Shown here: one piece after another, positions 1 to 8,513 of the stretch
Numbering within the stretch: the stretch's first letter is position 1
How the letters are laid out: every line of letters starts with the position of its first letter
Origin: Rhizobium redzepovicii
GTDB lineage: Bacteria > Pseudomonadota > Alphaproteobacteria > Rhizobiales > Rhizobiaceae
Direction of reading: 5' to 3'
NCBI RefSeq assembly: GCF_019793435.1
Contig: NZ_JAILYH010000008.1
Location: 62,001-126,000 of the forward strand
DNA length: 64,000 bases
Made by a program: the position numbers and the translations under genes
The notes under the pieces: generated by a model
What the model saw: only the letters and a program-made list of their open reading frames with translations
The model's database searches: none
Told to the model about the DNA's origin: nothing

Positions 1-719
1 TCACGTTGCCCGGTTTCGAGCTGCAGCAGATAGACCCGCGGCTGCTGGTTGGCAAAGGACATATAGGTGACTTCCTGCCGGCTCGGCGAGAAGCGCGGCG
101 TCAGCACGAGATCGCTGCCATCCGTCAGCATACGCACGTTGAAGCCATCCTGATCCATGATCGCCAGCTGGCGCTTGCGCTGCTGCTTGGTGCCGGATTC
201 GGAGACGAAGACGACGCGGGTGTCGAAATAACCCTCTTCGCCGGTGATCTGCTTGTAGATCGCATCGGCGATGATGTGAGCCACCCGGCGCCAGTTCTCC
301 GGCTGCGTATAGAATTGCTGACCGGTCATCTGCTGCCCGGCGAACGGGTCCCAGAGCCGGAATTCGGCGCGAAGACGGCCATCCGCTTCCTTGGTAACCC
401 GGCCGGTAACCAGTGCCTGCGCATTGATGACCTTCCAGTCTTCGAAGCGCGGCGCGGCATCAGGATTGGAAATCTTTTCGATGAAGGCGGTTTTGTTGAT
501 CGGTGCGAAGAGACCGGACCGCTGCAGGTCTGCGGCGATGACTTGCGAGACCTGCGCGCCCAAATCACCCTGGAAGTCGGTCACCGCAATCGGCATCGGC
601 TGGACATTGCCTTTTCGGATGTCGAGGGTAACCAGCGCGTTGGCCGGCGTTGCAAAGACGGCAGTGGTTATCAGACCGACTGCAACCAAAATGGCGCGAA
701 AAAAGGAACACTTTGTCAT
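1..719 (-). CDS. tolB: TolB, Tol-Pal system periplasmic beta-propeller protein (3' end outside window)
   Basis: Periplasmic component of the Tol-Pal envelope system, which binds Pal and the TolA C-terminal domain and helps constrict the outer membrane at division. The reading frame starts with ATG at 719 and runs off the window after about 239 residues. It opens with a signal peptide ([15 protein letters not shown]..., cleavage near TPANA). The TolB N-terminal domain follows (about residues 30-150, including [13 protein letters not shown] and [19 protein letters not shown]), then the first propeller repeats ([18 protein letters not shown]). It is last in the visible tolQRA-tolB operon, and pal would be expected just outside. 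Family identity is clear; the C-terminal half cannot be judged. Confidence 0.95.
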   Translation of the reverse strand, partial: MTKCSFFRAILVAVGLITTAVFATPANALVTLDIRKGNVQPMPIAVTDFQGDLGAQVSQVIAADLQRSGLFAPINKTAFIEKISNPDAAPRFEDWKVINAQALVTGRVTKEADGRLRAEFRLWDPFAGQQMTGQQFYTQPENWRRVAHIIADAIYKQITGEEGYFDTRVVFVSESGTKQQRKRQLAIMDQDGFNVRMLTDGSDLVLTPRFSPSRQEVTYMSFANQQPRVYLLQLETGQR

Positions 720-739
720 ACCAAACAGCCTTTCAGCAT

Positions 740-1153
740 CTATGGAGTCGGATCGCCGGATTCAAAGCGCAGGACGACTTCGTTCCAGGATTCGTATTTT
801 TCTTTCGGGAGCATCGGGAATGGCAATGAGCGCTTCACCGCCCGGAGAGCCGGAGCCGACAGGCTTTTTCGAGCAGCTTCGTTGCCGCCCGAGGCTATTG
901 CCTCGGGTGAACCAACGATCGCCCCATTCTTGTCGAGCCGCAGATGGACGGTGATCACAACTCTGCCGCCCCTCGCCTGCCCGGGAGGAACATTGAAGGA
1001 GGAAGCAATTGCGTGCTGTAAATCCAAGGCTGACTTCTTGGAGGTCGCCGCGTCCACCGACTGTGCCAACGCCTCAGGCGCACAAGCCAGAATCGCTCCA
1101 AGCATGATAGCGGCTGCAAAAGGCTTGTTGCCATGGGACAGATCCGTCAGCAT
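740..1153 (-). CDS. Small exported protein resembling a free TolA C-terminal domain
   Basis: A 137-aa protein between tolA and tolB. Its ATG follows the tolA TAG with no gap, so translational coupling is likely. Residues 1-31 look like a signal peptide ending at PEALAQ. The rest parallels the last 100 residues of the upstream Tol[20 protein letters not shown] against VIKVHMKLDKDGNIIGQPE, then [19 protein letters not shown] against APFSMLPKDKYEAWNEFDL. It lacks TolA's membrane anchor and Pro/Lys-rich stalk, so it would be soluble in the periplasm. It appears to be a duplicated TolA/TonB C-terminal domain. Its function is unknown; contact with TolB or Pal is inference from the fold and location. 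Confidence 0.85.
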   Translation of the reverse strand: MLTDLSHGNKPFAAAIMLGAILACAPEALAQSVDAATSKKSALDLQHAIASSFNVPPGQARGGRVVITVHLRLDKNGAIVGSPEAIASGGNEAARKSLSAPALRAVKRSLPFPMLPKEKYESWNEVVLRFESGDPTP

Positions 1154-2293
1154 CTAGATTCCCATAGAACTCGGATCGAAATTCAGGTCGAACTCATTCC
1201 AAGCCTCATACTTGTCCTTCGGAAGCATCGAGAAGGGGGCGGACTTCATGACAGCTCTATAGGCCCCGCCTTCCAACGCACGGCGTGTGGCATCGCTGCT
1301 ACTGCCGCCCGATGACTCGACTTCTGGCTGACCAATAATATTGCCATCCTTGTCGAGTTTCATATGCACTTTGATGACCATGCCGGAAAGGCCTTCCATC
1401 CCAGGCGTGACAAGCCAATTGCCCTCGATCAAGCCGCGCACCGCATCTTCTTCGCTCTGGCTGAGTTTGGAACCACCATTGCTCTTCTTCGCACCAAGCG
1501 ACGCTTCCTGCGTCGAGCGCTTGGCGCCACCGGCGGAAGGATCGGTCTTGTTCAGCAAGATCGAAATCTCGTCGGCATTGAAGTCGCTCTTCATCGACGA
1601 GGCGGATTTCGCCGTTTCCTGCTTCTTGTCCGCCTTCTTCTTGTCGGTCGGCATGTCGGCGGTCTTCGGCTGGTCGGGGGTCTTTTCCGGCGGCTTTTCG
1701 GCGGGCTTCTGCGGTTCCGGCGGCTTCACCTGCGGCTTGGCGACGGGGGTCGGCACATTGTCCGGCAGTGCCTCGGCCTCCGGCTTCGGCGGTTCCTCAG
1801 GCTTGGCCTGCTCTTCCGGCGGCTTTTCCTCCGGCTTCGGCGGCGTCACTTCGACGGGCTTCGGCGGCGGTATGGAAGCGACCTCCTTCGGCTGCTCGAC
1901 TTCCGTTTCCTCCTTGACGATGTCCTTGACGTCGTTCGGCTTCGGATCGGTCTTCGGCATCGGCTTTTCGCTCGAATTCGCCGCGGCGGCCTCGCTGTTG
2001 CTCGGCTTGGCGTTCGGCACCGGCGGCGTCTTCAGGTCGACATTGTTGTCGCCGGCATTCTCGGCCGGCTGTGCGATCGGCGGACGTGTCGTCGGTACCG
2101 GCGCAGACGTCTCCTTCTTCGGAGCCTTCTTGTCGCCCTGCTGCATCTGGGTAATGGATTCCACCGGCACGAGATCGACCGGCATCGCCTCGAAATCCTC
2201 CACCTTGAAGGATTCCGGGGCGCTAAGCGACACCATCGCCCAGGTAAGCACCAGGCAGTGCAGAACAGCAGATGTGACGACGCTGGTCTTCAT
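1154..2293 (-). CDS. tolA: TolA, membrane-anchored spanning protein of Tol-Pal
   Basis: TolA links the TolQR motor in the inner membrane to TolB/Pal at the outer membrane. The 379-aa product has one N-terminal membrane segment (about residues 6-25). A long low-complexity stalk rich in Pro, Lys and Glu covers about residues 50-240 (repeated PPKPE/KPPE units). A compact C-terminal domain occupies about 275-379 and ends in MLPKDKYEAWNEFDLNF. The start lies 8 bp after the tolR stop. The domain order is typical of alphaproteobacterial TolA, whose stalk is proline-rich rather than the alanine-rich helix of enterics. The C-terminal domain is echoed in the next gene. Confidence 0.93.
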   Translation of the reverse strand: MKTSVVTSAVLHCLVLTWAMVSLSAPESFKVEDFEAMPVDLVPVESITQMQQGDKKAPKKETSAPVPTTRPPIAQPAENAGDNNVDLKTPPVPNAKPSNSEAAAANSSEKPMPKTDPKPNDVKDIVKEETEVEQPKEVASIPPPKPVEVTPPKPEEKPPEEQAKPEEPPKPEAEALPDNVPTPVAKPQVKPPEPQKPAEKPPEKTPDQPKTADMPTDKKKADKKQETAKSASSMKSDFNADEISILLNKTDPSAGGAKRSTQEASLGAKKSNGGSKLSQSEEDAVRGLIEGNWLVTPGMEGLSGMVIKVHMKLDKDGNIIGQPEVESSGGSSSDATRRALEGGAYRAVMKSAPFSMLPKDKYEAWNEFDLNFDPSSMGI

Positions 2294-2301
2294 CTTGAAC
2301 G

Positions 2302-2757
2302 CTATTGGTCCTTCTTCTGCTGCGTCACGAGGCCGATATTCTTGAAGCCTGCGCCCTGAATACGGGCCATGACGTCGGCGATGACGCCATAAGGCGCTGT
2401 CGCGTCACCACGCACGAAGATCCGTTCGTTATAGCCTGTGGTGGCGATCGCCTCGAGCTTGGCGGCAATCTCGGCGGCCGGGATCGGCGTTTCCTGCAGG
2501 AACACTTCGCCGTCGTTCTTGACGGAGATGGTGATCGGCTGCGTCTCGGAATTCAGCGCCTTGGCCTGCGTTTCCGGCAGGTCGATCGGCACGCCGACGG
2601 TCATCATCGGTGCCGCGACCATAAAGATGATCAAAAGCACCAGCATGACGTCGACGAGCGGCGTCACGTTGATTTCGGAAATCACGGCCCTGTTCCGACC
2701 GCCGCGACGGCGGCGTCCGCCGCCCCCGCCGCCATTGCCTCCAACAGCCATACCCAT
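2302..2757 (-). CDS. tolR: TolR, ExbD-family component of the Tol motor
   Basis: A 151-aa ExbD/TolR protein that, with TolQ, uses the proton motive force to energise TolA. After a Gly/Arg-rich N-terminus there is the family signature INVTPLVDVMLVLLIIFMVA (about residues 30-49). The aspartate in PLVDVML is the proton-conducting residue of the family. A periplasmic domain with LPETQA and VFVRGDATAPYG-like stretches follows. ATG at 2757 has a GGAG about 9 nt upstream. A second in-frame ATG two codons later is possible. Confidence 0.95.
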   Translation of the reverse strand: MGMAVGGNGGGGGGRRRRGGRNRAVISEINVTPLVDVMLVLLIIFMVAAPMMTVGVPIDLPETQAKALNSETQPITISVKNDGEVFLQETPIPAAEIAAKLEAIATTGYNERIFVRGDATAPYGVIADVMARIQGAGFKNIGLVTQQKKDQ

Positions 2758-2775
2758 GTCAGTATACTCCGCTGG

Positions 2776-3495
2776 TTACTGAGCTGCAGCGCGCGGCTGC
2801 AGCTTCTCGTCGATCTGGCGCGAAAGTATGGCGGAGAATTCATCCGCGAAACCTTCCATGCGGCCCGAGAGCTTGCCGGCATCGGCAGAGAACTTGTTGT
2901 AGGCGATAACCGCCGGAATAGCGGCAACGAGGCCGATGGCGGTTGCAAGCAGCGCTTCGGCGATACCGGGCGCAACGACCGCAAGATTGGTCGACTTCGA
3001 ACCAGCGATCGCCTGGAACGAGGTCATGATGCCGACGACCGTGCCGAAGAGGCCGATGAACGGACCGGCCGAACCGATCGTCGCCAGCGATCCGAGGCGA
3101 GCGCCGAGAAATTCCGATTCGCGTGAAAGCGTCACGTCCATCGCCCGGTCGATACGCATCTGCAGGCCGATCGGCGAACGGGCGCCGCGCTCGAAGGATT
3201 TCTTCCACTCGCGCATCGCGGCCACGAAAATCGCCGCCAGCCCCGTATTGTTGCGTTCCGACAGCGAGCGATAGAGTTCTTCCAGCGACTGGCCCGACCA
3301 GAACACCTGCTCGAACTTGTCGAACTGGCGCCGTGCGCGGCCATAGGCCAGGTATTTGTCGATGACGATCGCCCAGGTCCACACCGAAGCGGCGATAAGC
3401 CCGAGCATGACGAGCTTGACGACGATACCGGCCTGCATGAAAAGCGACCAGAGGCTGACGTCCGTCGTTGCTGCTGCCAATCCTACTTGTTCCAT
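2776..3495 (-). CDS. tolQ: TolQ, MotA/TolQ/ExbB-family proton channel
   Basis: A 239-aa inner-membrane proton-channel subunit of the Tol system, first gene of the tolQRA-tolB run. Three hydrophobic segments are visible: around residues 17-40 (SLWSLFMQAGIVVKLVMLG), 130-155 (GPFIGLFGTVVGIMTSF, the MotA/ExbB core motif) and 165-195 (IAEALLATAIGLVAAIPAVIA). The start MEQVGLAAA was chosen over an upstream in-frame start because the extra 17 residues look non-coding and the family begins just before the first membrane helix. About 18 bp separate it from tolR. Confidence 0.95.
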   Translation of the reverse strand: MEQVGLAAATTDVSLWSLFMQAGIVVKLVMLGLIAASVWTWAIVIDKYLAYGRARRQFDKFEQVFWSGQSLEELYRSLSERNNTGLAAIFVAAMREWKKSFERGARSPIGLQMRIDRAMDVTLSRESEFLGARLGSLATIGSAGPFIGLFGTVVGIMTSFQAIAGSKSTNLAVVAPGIAEALLATAIGLVAAIPAVIAYNKFSADAGKLSGRMEGFADEFSAILSRQIDEKLQPRAAAQ

Positions 3496-3870
3496 TGATC
3501 CAAAATCCCCGAATCCAAACGCCCGGTGCTGGACCGGGCGGCACAAAGTGATCTCGCAAGAAGTGTCCGGCGGCCGCCGCCCAAAGCCCTGGTCAAACTT
3601 CCAAGCTCATCTTCCGCCTTCTTGCCGTCAAATTTGGTCAAAGGAAGGCGTGCACCGCACAAACTCCGACTTTCCCAGTAAGACACTATTATGGTTAATA
3701 GATCGTTAGTGCCTGACTGTGACAGTAAGCCTGTGTTTGGAAGATTTCGTTCCATGGTTTACTTGACCGGAGTAAGATCCGGCTGCCGAAAGAGCGCTCA
3801 TCCTGCAGCGCGGGAATTCCTTCACATAAAGCTCAAGTTTTGACAAGCCTGAATTCCGCGCGATTCGCGC
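3496..3870. other. 375-bp gap between ybgC stop and tolQ start
   Basis: Non-coding on the strand of both neighbours and presumably holds the tolQ promoter. It contains an AT-rich patch around 3680-3720 that could host a -10 element, but no convincing promoter, operator or terminator was found. Short reading frames across it overlap the tolQ leader and show no protein-like pattern. Confidence 0.5.
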
Positions 3871-4326
3871 CTATAGCGGCGTGCTGCCTTCCAGGAATTT
3901 CGCCGCCAGCGTTTCCGGCAGCCGCCGCGGCCGCCCCTTGGCGTTGATGACGGCGATGATCACCTTGGCTGATATCAGCAGCGTTTCGCCCGAGCGGATC
4001 TGCTGATTGAGCACCATCTTGGCACCGCCGGCTTTTTCCGTGTGGGTCAGGATGGTCAGCACGTCGTCCATGCGCGCCGGGCTCTTGAAGTCGATCTCCA
4101 TGCGGTGGACGACGAAGACGAGGCCCTCCTCGTCGGCGCTGACGAGTTCGCGCTGCTCCACGCCGAGGCAACGCAGATAATCGGTGCGGCCGCGCTCGAG
4201 GAAATGCAGGTAGCGGGCGTGGTAGACCAGACCGGAGAAGTCGGTATCTTCATAATAGACCCGTTGCACGAGGCGGTGTCCGGCCTCGGTCAGCTCCCCC
4301 GAAATGGAAAATGGGCGCTCCGTCAT
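3871..4326 (-). CDS. ybgC: YbgC-type acyl-CoA thioesterase of the Tol-Pal cluster
   Basis: A 151-aa hotdog-fold thioesterase usually encoded just before tolQ; family members hydrolyse acyl-CoA thioesters. The 4HBT signature is present (YYEDTDFSGLVYHARYLHFLERGRTDYLR, about residues 21-49). It contains the catalytic Asp of YEDTDFSG and the tyrosine/histidine of VYHARY. The start MTERPFSISGE at 4326 has GGAGA nearby; the longer in-frame extension to 4383 runs into upstream repeats and is unlikely. It lies 375 bp from tolQ, so it may be transcribed separately. Confidence 0.93.
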   Translation of the reverse strand: MTERPFSISGELTEAGHRLVQRVYYEDTDFSGLVYHARYLHFLERGRTDYLRCLGVEQRELVSADEEGLVFVVHRMEIDFKSPARMDDVLTILTHTEKAGGAKMVLNQQIRSGETLLISAKVIIAVINAKGRPRRLPETLAAKFLEGSTPL

Positions 4327-4370
4327 AATTTTCTCCAAACTGCGGTGCCCTCTTTGGCGCAACGCTTCCC

Positions 4371-4433
4371 GACAGGCAAGCACTGAATGACCGGTAGGCA
4401 GGCATTGAATGCCCCGCCGGTAGGCATTGAATG
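4371..4433. repeat. Imperfect short direct repeats in the ybgC/sqdB divergent region
   Basis: Two good copies of the unit CCGGTAGGCA(G)GCATTGAATG lie at 4391-4411 and 4417-4433, preceded by a weaker copy (gacaggcaagcactgaatg) from about 4371. They sit between the divergent ybgC and sqdB starts, upstream of the sqdB ribosome binding site. They may be regulator half-sites or simple slippage repeats. Confidence 0.6.
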
Positions 4434-4489
4434 ATTGTCATAATTCCTAACTATTCCCGATATTGAGCGACAGATCAGGAGACGATGTG

Positions 4490-5710
4490 ATGAAGATTGC
4501 GGTTATGGGCGGAGACGGTTTCATTGGCTGGCCAACGTCGCTGCACCTCTCCGATGCCGGGCATGACGTTCATATCCTCGACAATCTCTCACGCCGCTGG
4601 ATCGACACGGAACTTGGCGTTCAGTCGCTGACACCGATGGATTCGATCCAGGAGCGCACCCGCATCTGGCATGCCGAAACCGGGCGCCGCATCCACTTCA
4701 ACCTGATCGATCTCGCCAAGGACTATGAACTACTGAAGAACTGGCTTTCCGAACACCGCCCGGATGCTGTCATCCATTTCGCCGAGCAGCGGGCCGCGCC
4801 CTATTCCATGAAAAGCGACCGCCACAAGAATTACACTGTTAATAACAACGTCAGCGCCACCCACAACCTCTTAAATGCGCTGACCGAGCTCAATCTCGAC
4901 GCCCATCTCATCCACCTCGGCACCATGGGCGTCTACGGCTATTCGACGGTGGGCGCAGCAATCCCCGAAGGCTACCTGCCGGTCGGCATCGAAACCGCGG
5001 CCGGCGAGACGGTCAGCCAGGAGATCCTCTATCCCTCCAATCCCGGCTCGATCTACCACATGACCAAGTGCCTGGATCAGCTTCTCTTCCAGTTCTACGC
5101 CAAGAATGACGGGTTGAGGATCACCGACTTGCACCAGGGCATCGTCTGGGGCACGCATACCGAGCAGACGCGCCGCCATGCGCAGTTGATCAACCGCTTC
5201 GATTACGACGGCGATTACGGCACGGTGCTGAACCGCTTCCTTATCCAGGCGGCGATCGGCTATCCCTTGACGGTACATGGCACCGGCGGCCAGACCCGCG
5301 CCTTCATCCATATCCAGGATTCGGTGCGCTGCATCGAACTGGCGCTGAAAAACCCGCCCGCCCGCGGCGCCCGTGTCGAAATCTTCAACCAGATGACGGA
5401 AACCCACCGGGTGCGCGACCTTGCCCAGATGATCGCGGGGATAAGCGGCGCCGACATCGCCTGGCTGCCCAACCCGCGCAAGGAAGCCGCCGAGAACGAG
5501 CTGATCGTTCAGAACGAGAAATTCCGCATTCTCGGCCTCGAACCGATCACGCTGGAAGCAGGCCTTCTCGGCGAGATCGTCGACGTGGCGAAGAAATTCG
5601 CCTATCGCGTCGACCGCTCGCGCGTGCCGGCCGTCTCCGCCTGGACCAAGGACATCGCCGCGACGATCAACCACGATCCGGAAGGCAAGCGACTGAAGTC
5701 AGTGTCATGA
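4490..5710 (+). CDS. sqdB: SqdB, UDP-sulfoquinovose synthase
   Basis: Makes UDP-sulfoquinovose from UDP-glucose and sulfite, the first committed step of sulfolipid (SQDG) synthesis. The 406-aa extended short-chain dehydrogenase has the N-terminal NAD-binding motif GGDGFIGW (about residues 7-14) and LDNLSRRWID. It also has HFAEQRAAPYSM, and the YxxxK pair in YHMTK (about residues 195-199) that serves catalysis in this family. ATG at 4490 was preferred over TTG at 4463 because AGGAGA sits 7 nt upstream of it. It is first gene of a sqdB-sqdD-sqdC cluster, the order known from rhizobia. Confidence 0.95.
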   Translation: MKIAVMGGDGFIGWPTSLHLSDAGHDVHILDNLSRRWIDTELGVQSLTPMDSIQERTRIWHAETGRRIHFNLIDLAKDYELLKNWLSEHRPDAVIHFAEQRAAPYSMKSDRHKNYTVNNNVSATHNLLNALTELNLDAHLIHLGTMGVYGYSTVGAAIPEGYLPVGIETAAGETVSQEILYPSNPGSIYHMTKCLDQLLFQFYAKNDGLRITDLHQGIVWGTHTEQTRRHAQLINRFDYDGDYGTVLNRFLIQAAIGYPLTVHGTGGQTRAFIHIQDSVRCIELALKNPPARGARVEIFNQMTETHRVRDLAQMIAGISGADIAWLPNPRKEAAENELIVQNEKFRILGLEPITLEAGLLGEIVDVAKKFAYRVDRSRVPAVSAWTKDIAATINHDPEGKRLKSVS

Positions 5711-5752
5711 GTGATGGTTTGCTATTGAGGCGCCACCAGTCCAACGATCTCT

Positions 5753-5870
5753 CCCTCATTCCTGTGCTTGTCACAGGAATCCAGCGCGCCCAAGTCTTTG
5801 GGCGCTGGAGAATCATTCACGGCGCGGACGGGCCGTGGCTGGATTCCTGTGACAAGCACAGGAATGAGGG
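5753..5870. repeat. 118-bp inverted-repeat element inside the sqd operon (RIME-like)
   Basis: Two 33-base arms, 5753-5785 and 5838-5870, are perfect inverted copies of each other (outer edge CCCTCATTCC, inner edge ATCCAGC). Each arm contains its own palindrome (TTCCTGTG-CTTGT-CACAGGAA), and the 52-base loop holds a further hairpin (GCGCCCAAG...TTTGGGCGC). It nearly fills the 184-bp sqdB-sqdD gap. This resembles the palindromic intergenic mosaic elements of rhizobia; assignment to a named family is inference. Confidence 0.85.
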
Positions 5871-5894
5871 CGTGCAAGGAAGTCGCCGGCGCCG

Positions 5895-6719
5895 ATGACC
5901 TCTACCTCAAACCTCGCCTATGTCACCCTCGTCACCAATCCCGACTACGCCATGGGCGCCACCGCCCTGGCGAATTCTCTCCGTCGCACCGATACCAGCG
6001 CCGACATCGTCGTCCTCCACACCGGCGGCGTCGATGCAACCGCCCTCGCCCCGCTTGAAACTCTCGGCTGCCGCCTCATCGAGGTCGAGCACCTGCCGCT
6101 CTCCGATGCCTTCAACGAACGCCACGCCCGCGGCCAACTCCATTCCGCCGCCCCCTTCACCAAGGGCCGCAAGCCGGACTTCCATTCGCCGCTCGACAAT
6201 TTCTGCAAGCTCAGGCTGTGGCAGCTCGTCGAATACGAACGCTGCGTCTTCATCGACGCCGATGCCCTCGTGCTGAAGAACGTCGACAGGCTTTTCCTCT
6301 ATCCGGAATTCTCAGCCGCGCCCAATGTCTATGAAAGCCTTGCCGACTTCCGCCGCATGAATTCCGGCGTCTTCGTCGCCACCCCATCGCATGACACATT
6401 CCGGCACATGCTCGAAAGCCTCGACAGGCCGGGCGCCTTCTGGCGGCGCACCGACCAGACCTTTCTCGAGACGTTCTTCCCGGATTGGCACGGCCTGCCG
6501 GTCTATTTCAACATGCTGCAATATGTATGGTTCACCATGCCGGAGCTTTGGGACTGGAAGAGCGTTTCGATCCTGCACTACCAATATGAAAAGCCGTGGG
6601 AAAAGGATCATCCGAAGGCAGCGCGGCTACAACCTTTGATCGATTTGTGGCACCGTTTCCACGATGGCGGCGATCCGCCCGAGATCGCGGCGCTGGCCAA
6701 TCCGGAAGGAGCAGCATGA
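5895..6719 (+). CDS. sqdD: SqdD, glycogenin-like glycosyltransferase of sulfolipid synthesis
   Basis: A 274-aa GT8/glycogenin-type glycosyltransferase, thought to transfer sulfoquinovose from UDP-sulfoquinovose to diacylglycerol. The N-terminus AYVTLVTNPDYAMGATALANSL matches the family's nucleotide-sugar binding start. The metal-binding DxD motif is in VFIDADALVL (about residues 115-124). The MNSGVFV stretch and HYQYEKPW near the end also fit GT8. Its stop overlaps the sqdC start (ATGA at 6716-6719), showing tight coupling. The symbol rests on operon position and fold together. Confidence 0.88.
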   Translation: MTSTSNLAYVTLVTNPDYAMGATALANSLRRTDTSADIVVLHTGGVDATALAPLETLGCRLIEVEHLPLSDAFNERHARGQLHSAAPFTKGRKPDFHSPLDNFCKLRLWQLVEYERCVFIDADALVLKNVDRLFLYPEFSAAPNVYESLADFRRMNSGVFVATPSHDTFRHMLESLDRPGAFWRRTDQTFLETFFPDWHGLPVYFNMLQYVWFTMPELWDWKSVSILHYQYEKPWEKDHPKAARLQPLIDLWHRFHDGGDPPEIAALANPEGAA

Positions 6720-7633
6720 AGGTACTGGTATCCGGCGGAACGGGTCTCGTCGGCCGCTATGTCGTCGAGGAACTTTTGAGCGCCGGTTATCAGGTGATCG
6801 TCGGCGGGCGCCGTGCGCCGCCACCTCGTCTCTTCTCCCGCCCGGTTGAGTTCGCGGCACTTTCGCTCGATCCCAATAAGGATCAGATCGACATTTTCGA
6901 CGACGCCTATTTCTTCGTCCACGCCGCCTTCAACCATGTTCCGGGCAAATATCGCGGCGGCGAAGGCGACGATCCAAAGAGTTTCCACAGGTTGAACCTC
7001 GACGGCACCGTCCGCCTTTTCGACGCCGCCAAACGCGCCGGCACGCGCCGCTGCATCTTCCTCTCCAGCCGCGCCGCCTATGGCGAACATTCTGAGGGAA
7101 CCGAGCTCGCGGAAACGATGCTGGCCAAGCCGGAAACGCTCTACGGCCAGGTCAAGCTGGATGCCGAACGCGCGCTTGCCCACCTCTCCACTCCAGGTTT
7201 TGCCGGCGTAAGCCTGAGGGCGACCGGCGTCTACGGAGATCTCTCGCCGAACAAGTGGGACGGCCTCATCGCCGATTACCTCGCCGGCCGGCCGGTGGTT
7301 TCGCGTGTGGGGACGGAAGTTCACGGCCACGACCTCGGGCGTGCGGTACGGCTGATGCTGGAGACGGAAAGCACCCGCATCTCCGGCGAGGTCTTCAACG
7401 TCTCGGACATATCAGTCGACACGCGCGACATCCTTTCAGCCATCCGACGCGAGACCGGCTGTCGGCACGTGCTGCCGCCACTCGCCGACAGGGCGGCGCT
7501 CAATCCCATGAGCACGGCGAAAATCCGCGCGCTCGGCTGGATGCCGGGCGGAGCCCCGCTGTTCGAGGAAACGATGCAACGGCTCGCCGCGGCGCTGCCG
7601 GCGGCCCCGGAACACAGGTCCACGCAAGTCTGA
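6716..7633 (+). CDS. sqdC: SqdC, NAD-dependent reductase/epimerase-like sulfolipid protein
   Basis: A 305-aa short-chain dehydrogenase/epimerase. In rhizobia and Rhodobacter sqdC is needed for normal sulfolipid accumulation, though its exact reaction is not firmly settled. The NAD-binding motif GGTGLVGRYV is at residues 7-16. The catalytic triad region is LSSRAAYG followed by YGQVKLD (YxxxK, about residue 140). ATG at 6716 has GGAAGGAG just upstream and overlaps the sqdD stop by 4 bp. A longer frame from 6596 lies inside sqdD and is rejected. Confidence 0.88.
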   Translation: MKVLVSGGTGLVGRYVVEELLSAGYQVIVGGRRAPPPRLFSRPVEFAALSLDPNKDQIDIFDDAYFFVHAAFNHVPGKYRGGEGDDPKSFHRLNLDGTVRLFDAAKRAGTRRCIFLSSRAAYGEHSEGTELAETMLAKPETLYGQVKLDAERALAHLSTPGFAGVSLRATGVYGDLSPNKWDGLIADYLAGRPVVSRVGTEVHGHDLGRAVRLMLETESTRISGEVFNVSDISVDTRDILSAIRRETGCRHVLPPLADRAALNPMSTAKIRALGWMPGGAPLFEETMQRLAAALPAAPEHRSTQV

Positions 7634-7687
7634 CGTTGCAGAATGCGCCGAATTGCAATCGGGGACCCGGACTGTCGGGAATTGTCC

Positions 7688-8395
7688 ATGCAGGTCGCAA
7701 CCACCTCTGCCTCCAACATCTTGCGCGGCACGTCTTCAGCAACGGTCATCTCTGCTGCCGGAGACGAGAGCGATCAGAGTGTGCTGAAACTACAACGTAG
7801 CACCCAGACGCTGCAGCAGATGCGGCAGACTCTGGCGAATTCCGGGGACGAAGCCAAGACGAAGGCAGAACGCAAGCTCGAAGAGGCGAAGCAGCAATTG
7901 GAAATGCTGCGCAGCTCCAACATGCCGCCCGAGGTGGTCGCCCGTCTGGCCGCTGAACTCGCGCGCAAGCTCGGCACCGTCGCCTCCGAATTCGCATCGA
8001 CCGTCGCGACTGGCAGCCCGGCAGCAGTCGCTTCAATGGATACAACCACGGATACAACGGCCGCCGCGACGAGTGGGATCGAGGCTGCGCCGGCGGATGC
8101 CTCAGAAAAAACCGCGGACGAAGAGACCGGCTCGCAAGAGCCGGACGACGCCGCCAACGCCCGCAAGGCCTATCAGAGTGTTGCCGAGGACACCCCACAA
8201 TTCTCGGGCATCTCGGCCGATGATCGAGAAACCATGGAGGATTTCAAGGCGGTCGTGCGCGAACTCAAGCAGTTGCTCGAAAACGCAATGCACGATCTGC
8301 GGCAGCAGAACCGGCAGGCCGGGGCGAACGCCGTTCCTGACATGGCAGCCTTCTCCATCGCCACCACGACAATACCGACAAGCATCGTCGTCTGA
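7688..8395 (+). CDS. Hypothetical coiled-coil protein, Ala/Thr-rich
   Basis: I do not recognise this 235-aa protein. Residues about 35-75 form a charged heptad-like stretch (ESDQSVLKLQRSTQTLQQM, DEAKTKAERKLEEAKQQLEM) that predicts a coiled coil. An Ala/Thr/Ser-rich linker with TTDTTAAATS follows, then a second helical region (ETMEDFKAVVRELKQLLENA). There is no signal peptide or membrane segment in the short form. ATG at 7688 gives the N-terminus MQVATTSASN; another in-frame ATG at 7643 is possible, and neither has a strong ribosome binding site. It lies 54 bp after sqdC and may be read through from it. Confidence 0.75.
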   Translation: MQVATTSASNILRGTSSATVISAAGDESDQSVLKLQRSTQTLQQMRQTLANSGDEAKTKAERKLEEAKQQLEMLRSSNMPPEVVARLAAELARKLGTVASEFASTVATGSPAAVASMDTTTDTTAAATSGIEAAPADASEKTADEETGSQEPDDAANARKAYQSVAEDTPQFSGISADDRETMEDFKAVVRELKQLLENAMHDLRQQNRQAGANAVPDMAAFSIATTTIPTSIVV

Positions 8396-8513
8396 CCTTC
8401 GGCCGCATCCCGCGACAGGGCGTGAAACGGGCGCAGTGCTGTCGCATCCGGCATTTGCATCGGACACCCAGCCGTCTATGCTCGCTCGACCTTTTCCATA
8501 TCCGGCGGATGGA

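Noticed and set aside
1341..2359. Two long plus-strand frames (over 330 codons each) opposite tolA
   Set aside because: They are antisense shadows of the GC-rich tolA stalk, with repetitive Gly/Phe/Ser or Arg/Leu composition and no family features; tolA is well supported on the other strand.
4371..4433. Possible CRISPR array
   Set aside because: The repeats are short, imperfect and nearly contiguous, with no spacer-like unique segments of fixed length and no cas genes in the window.
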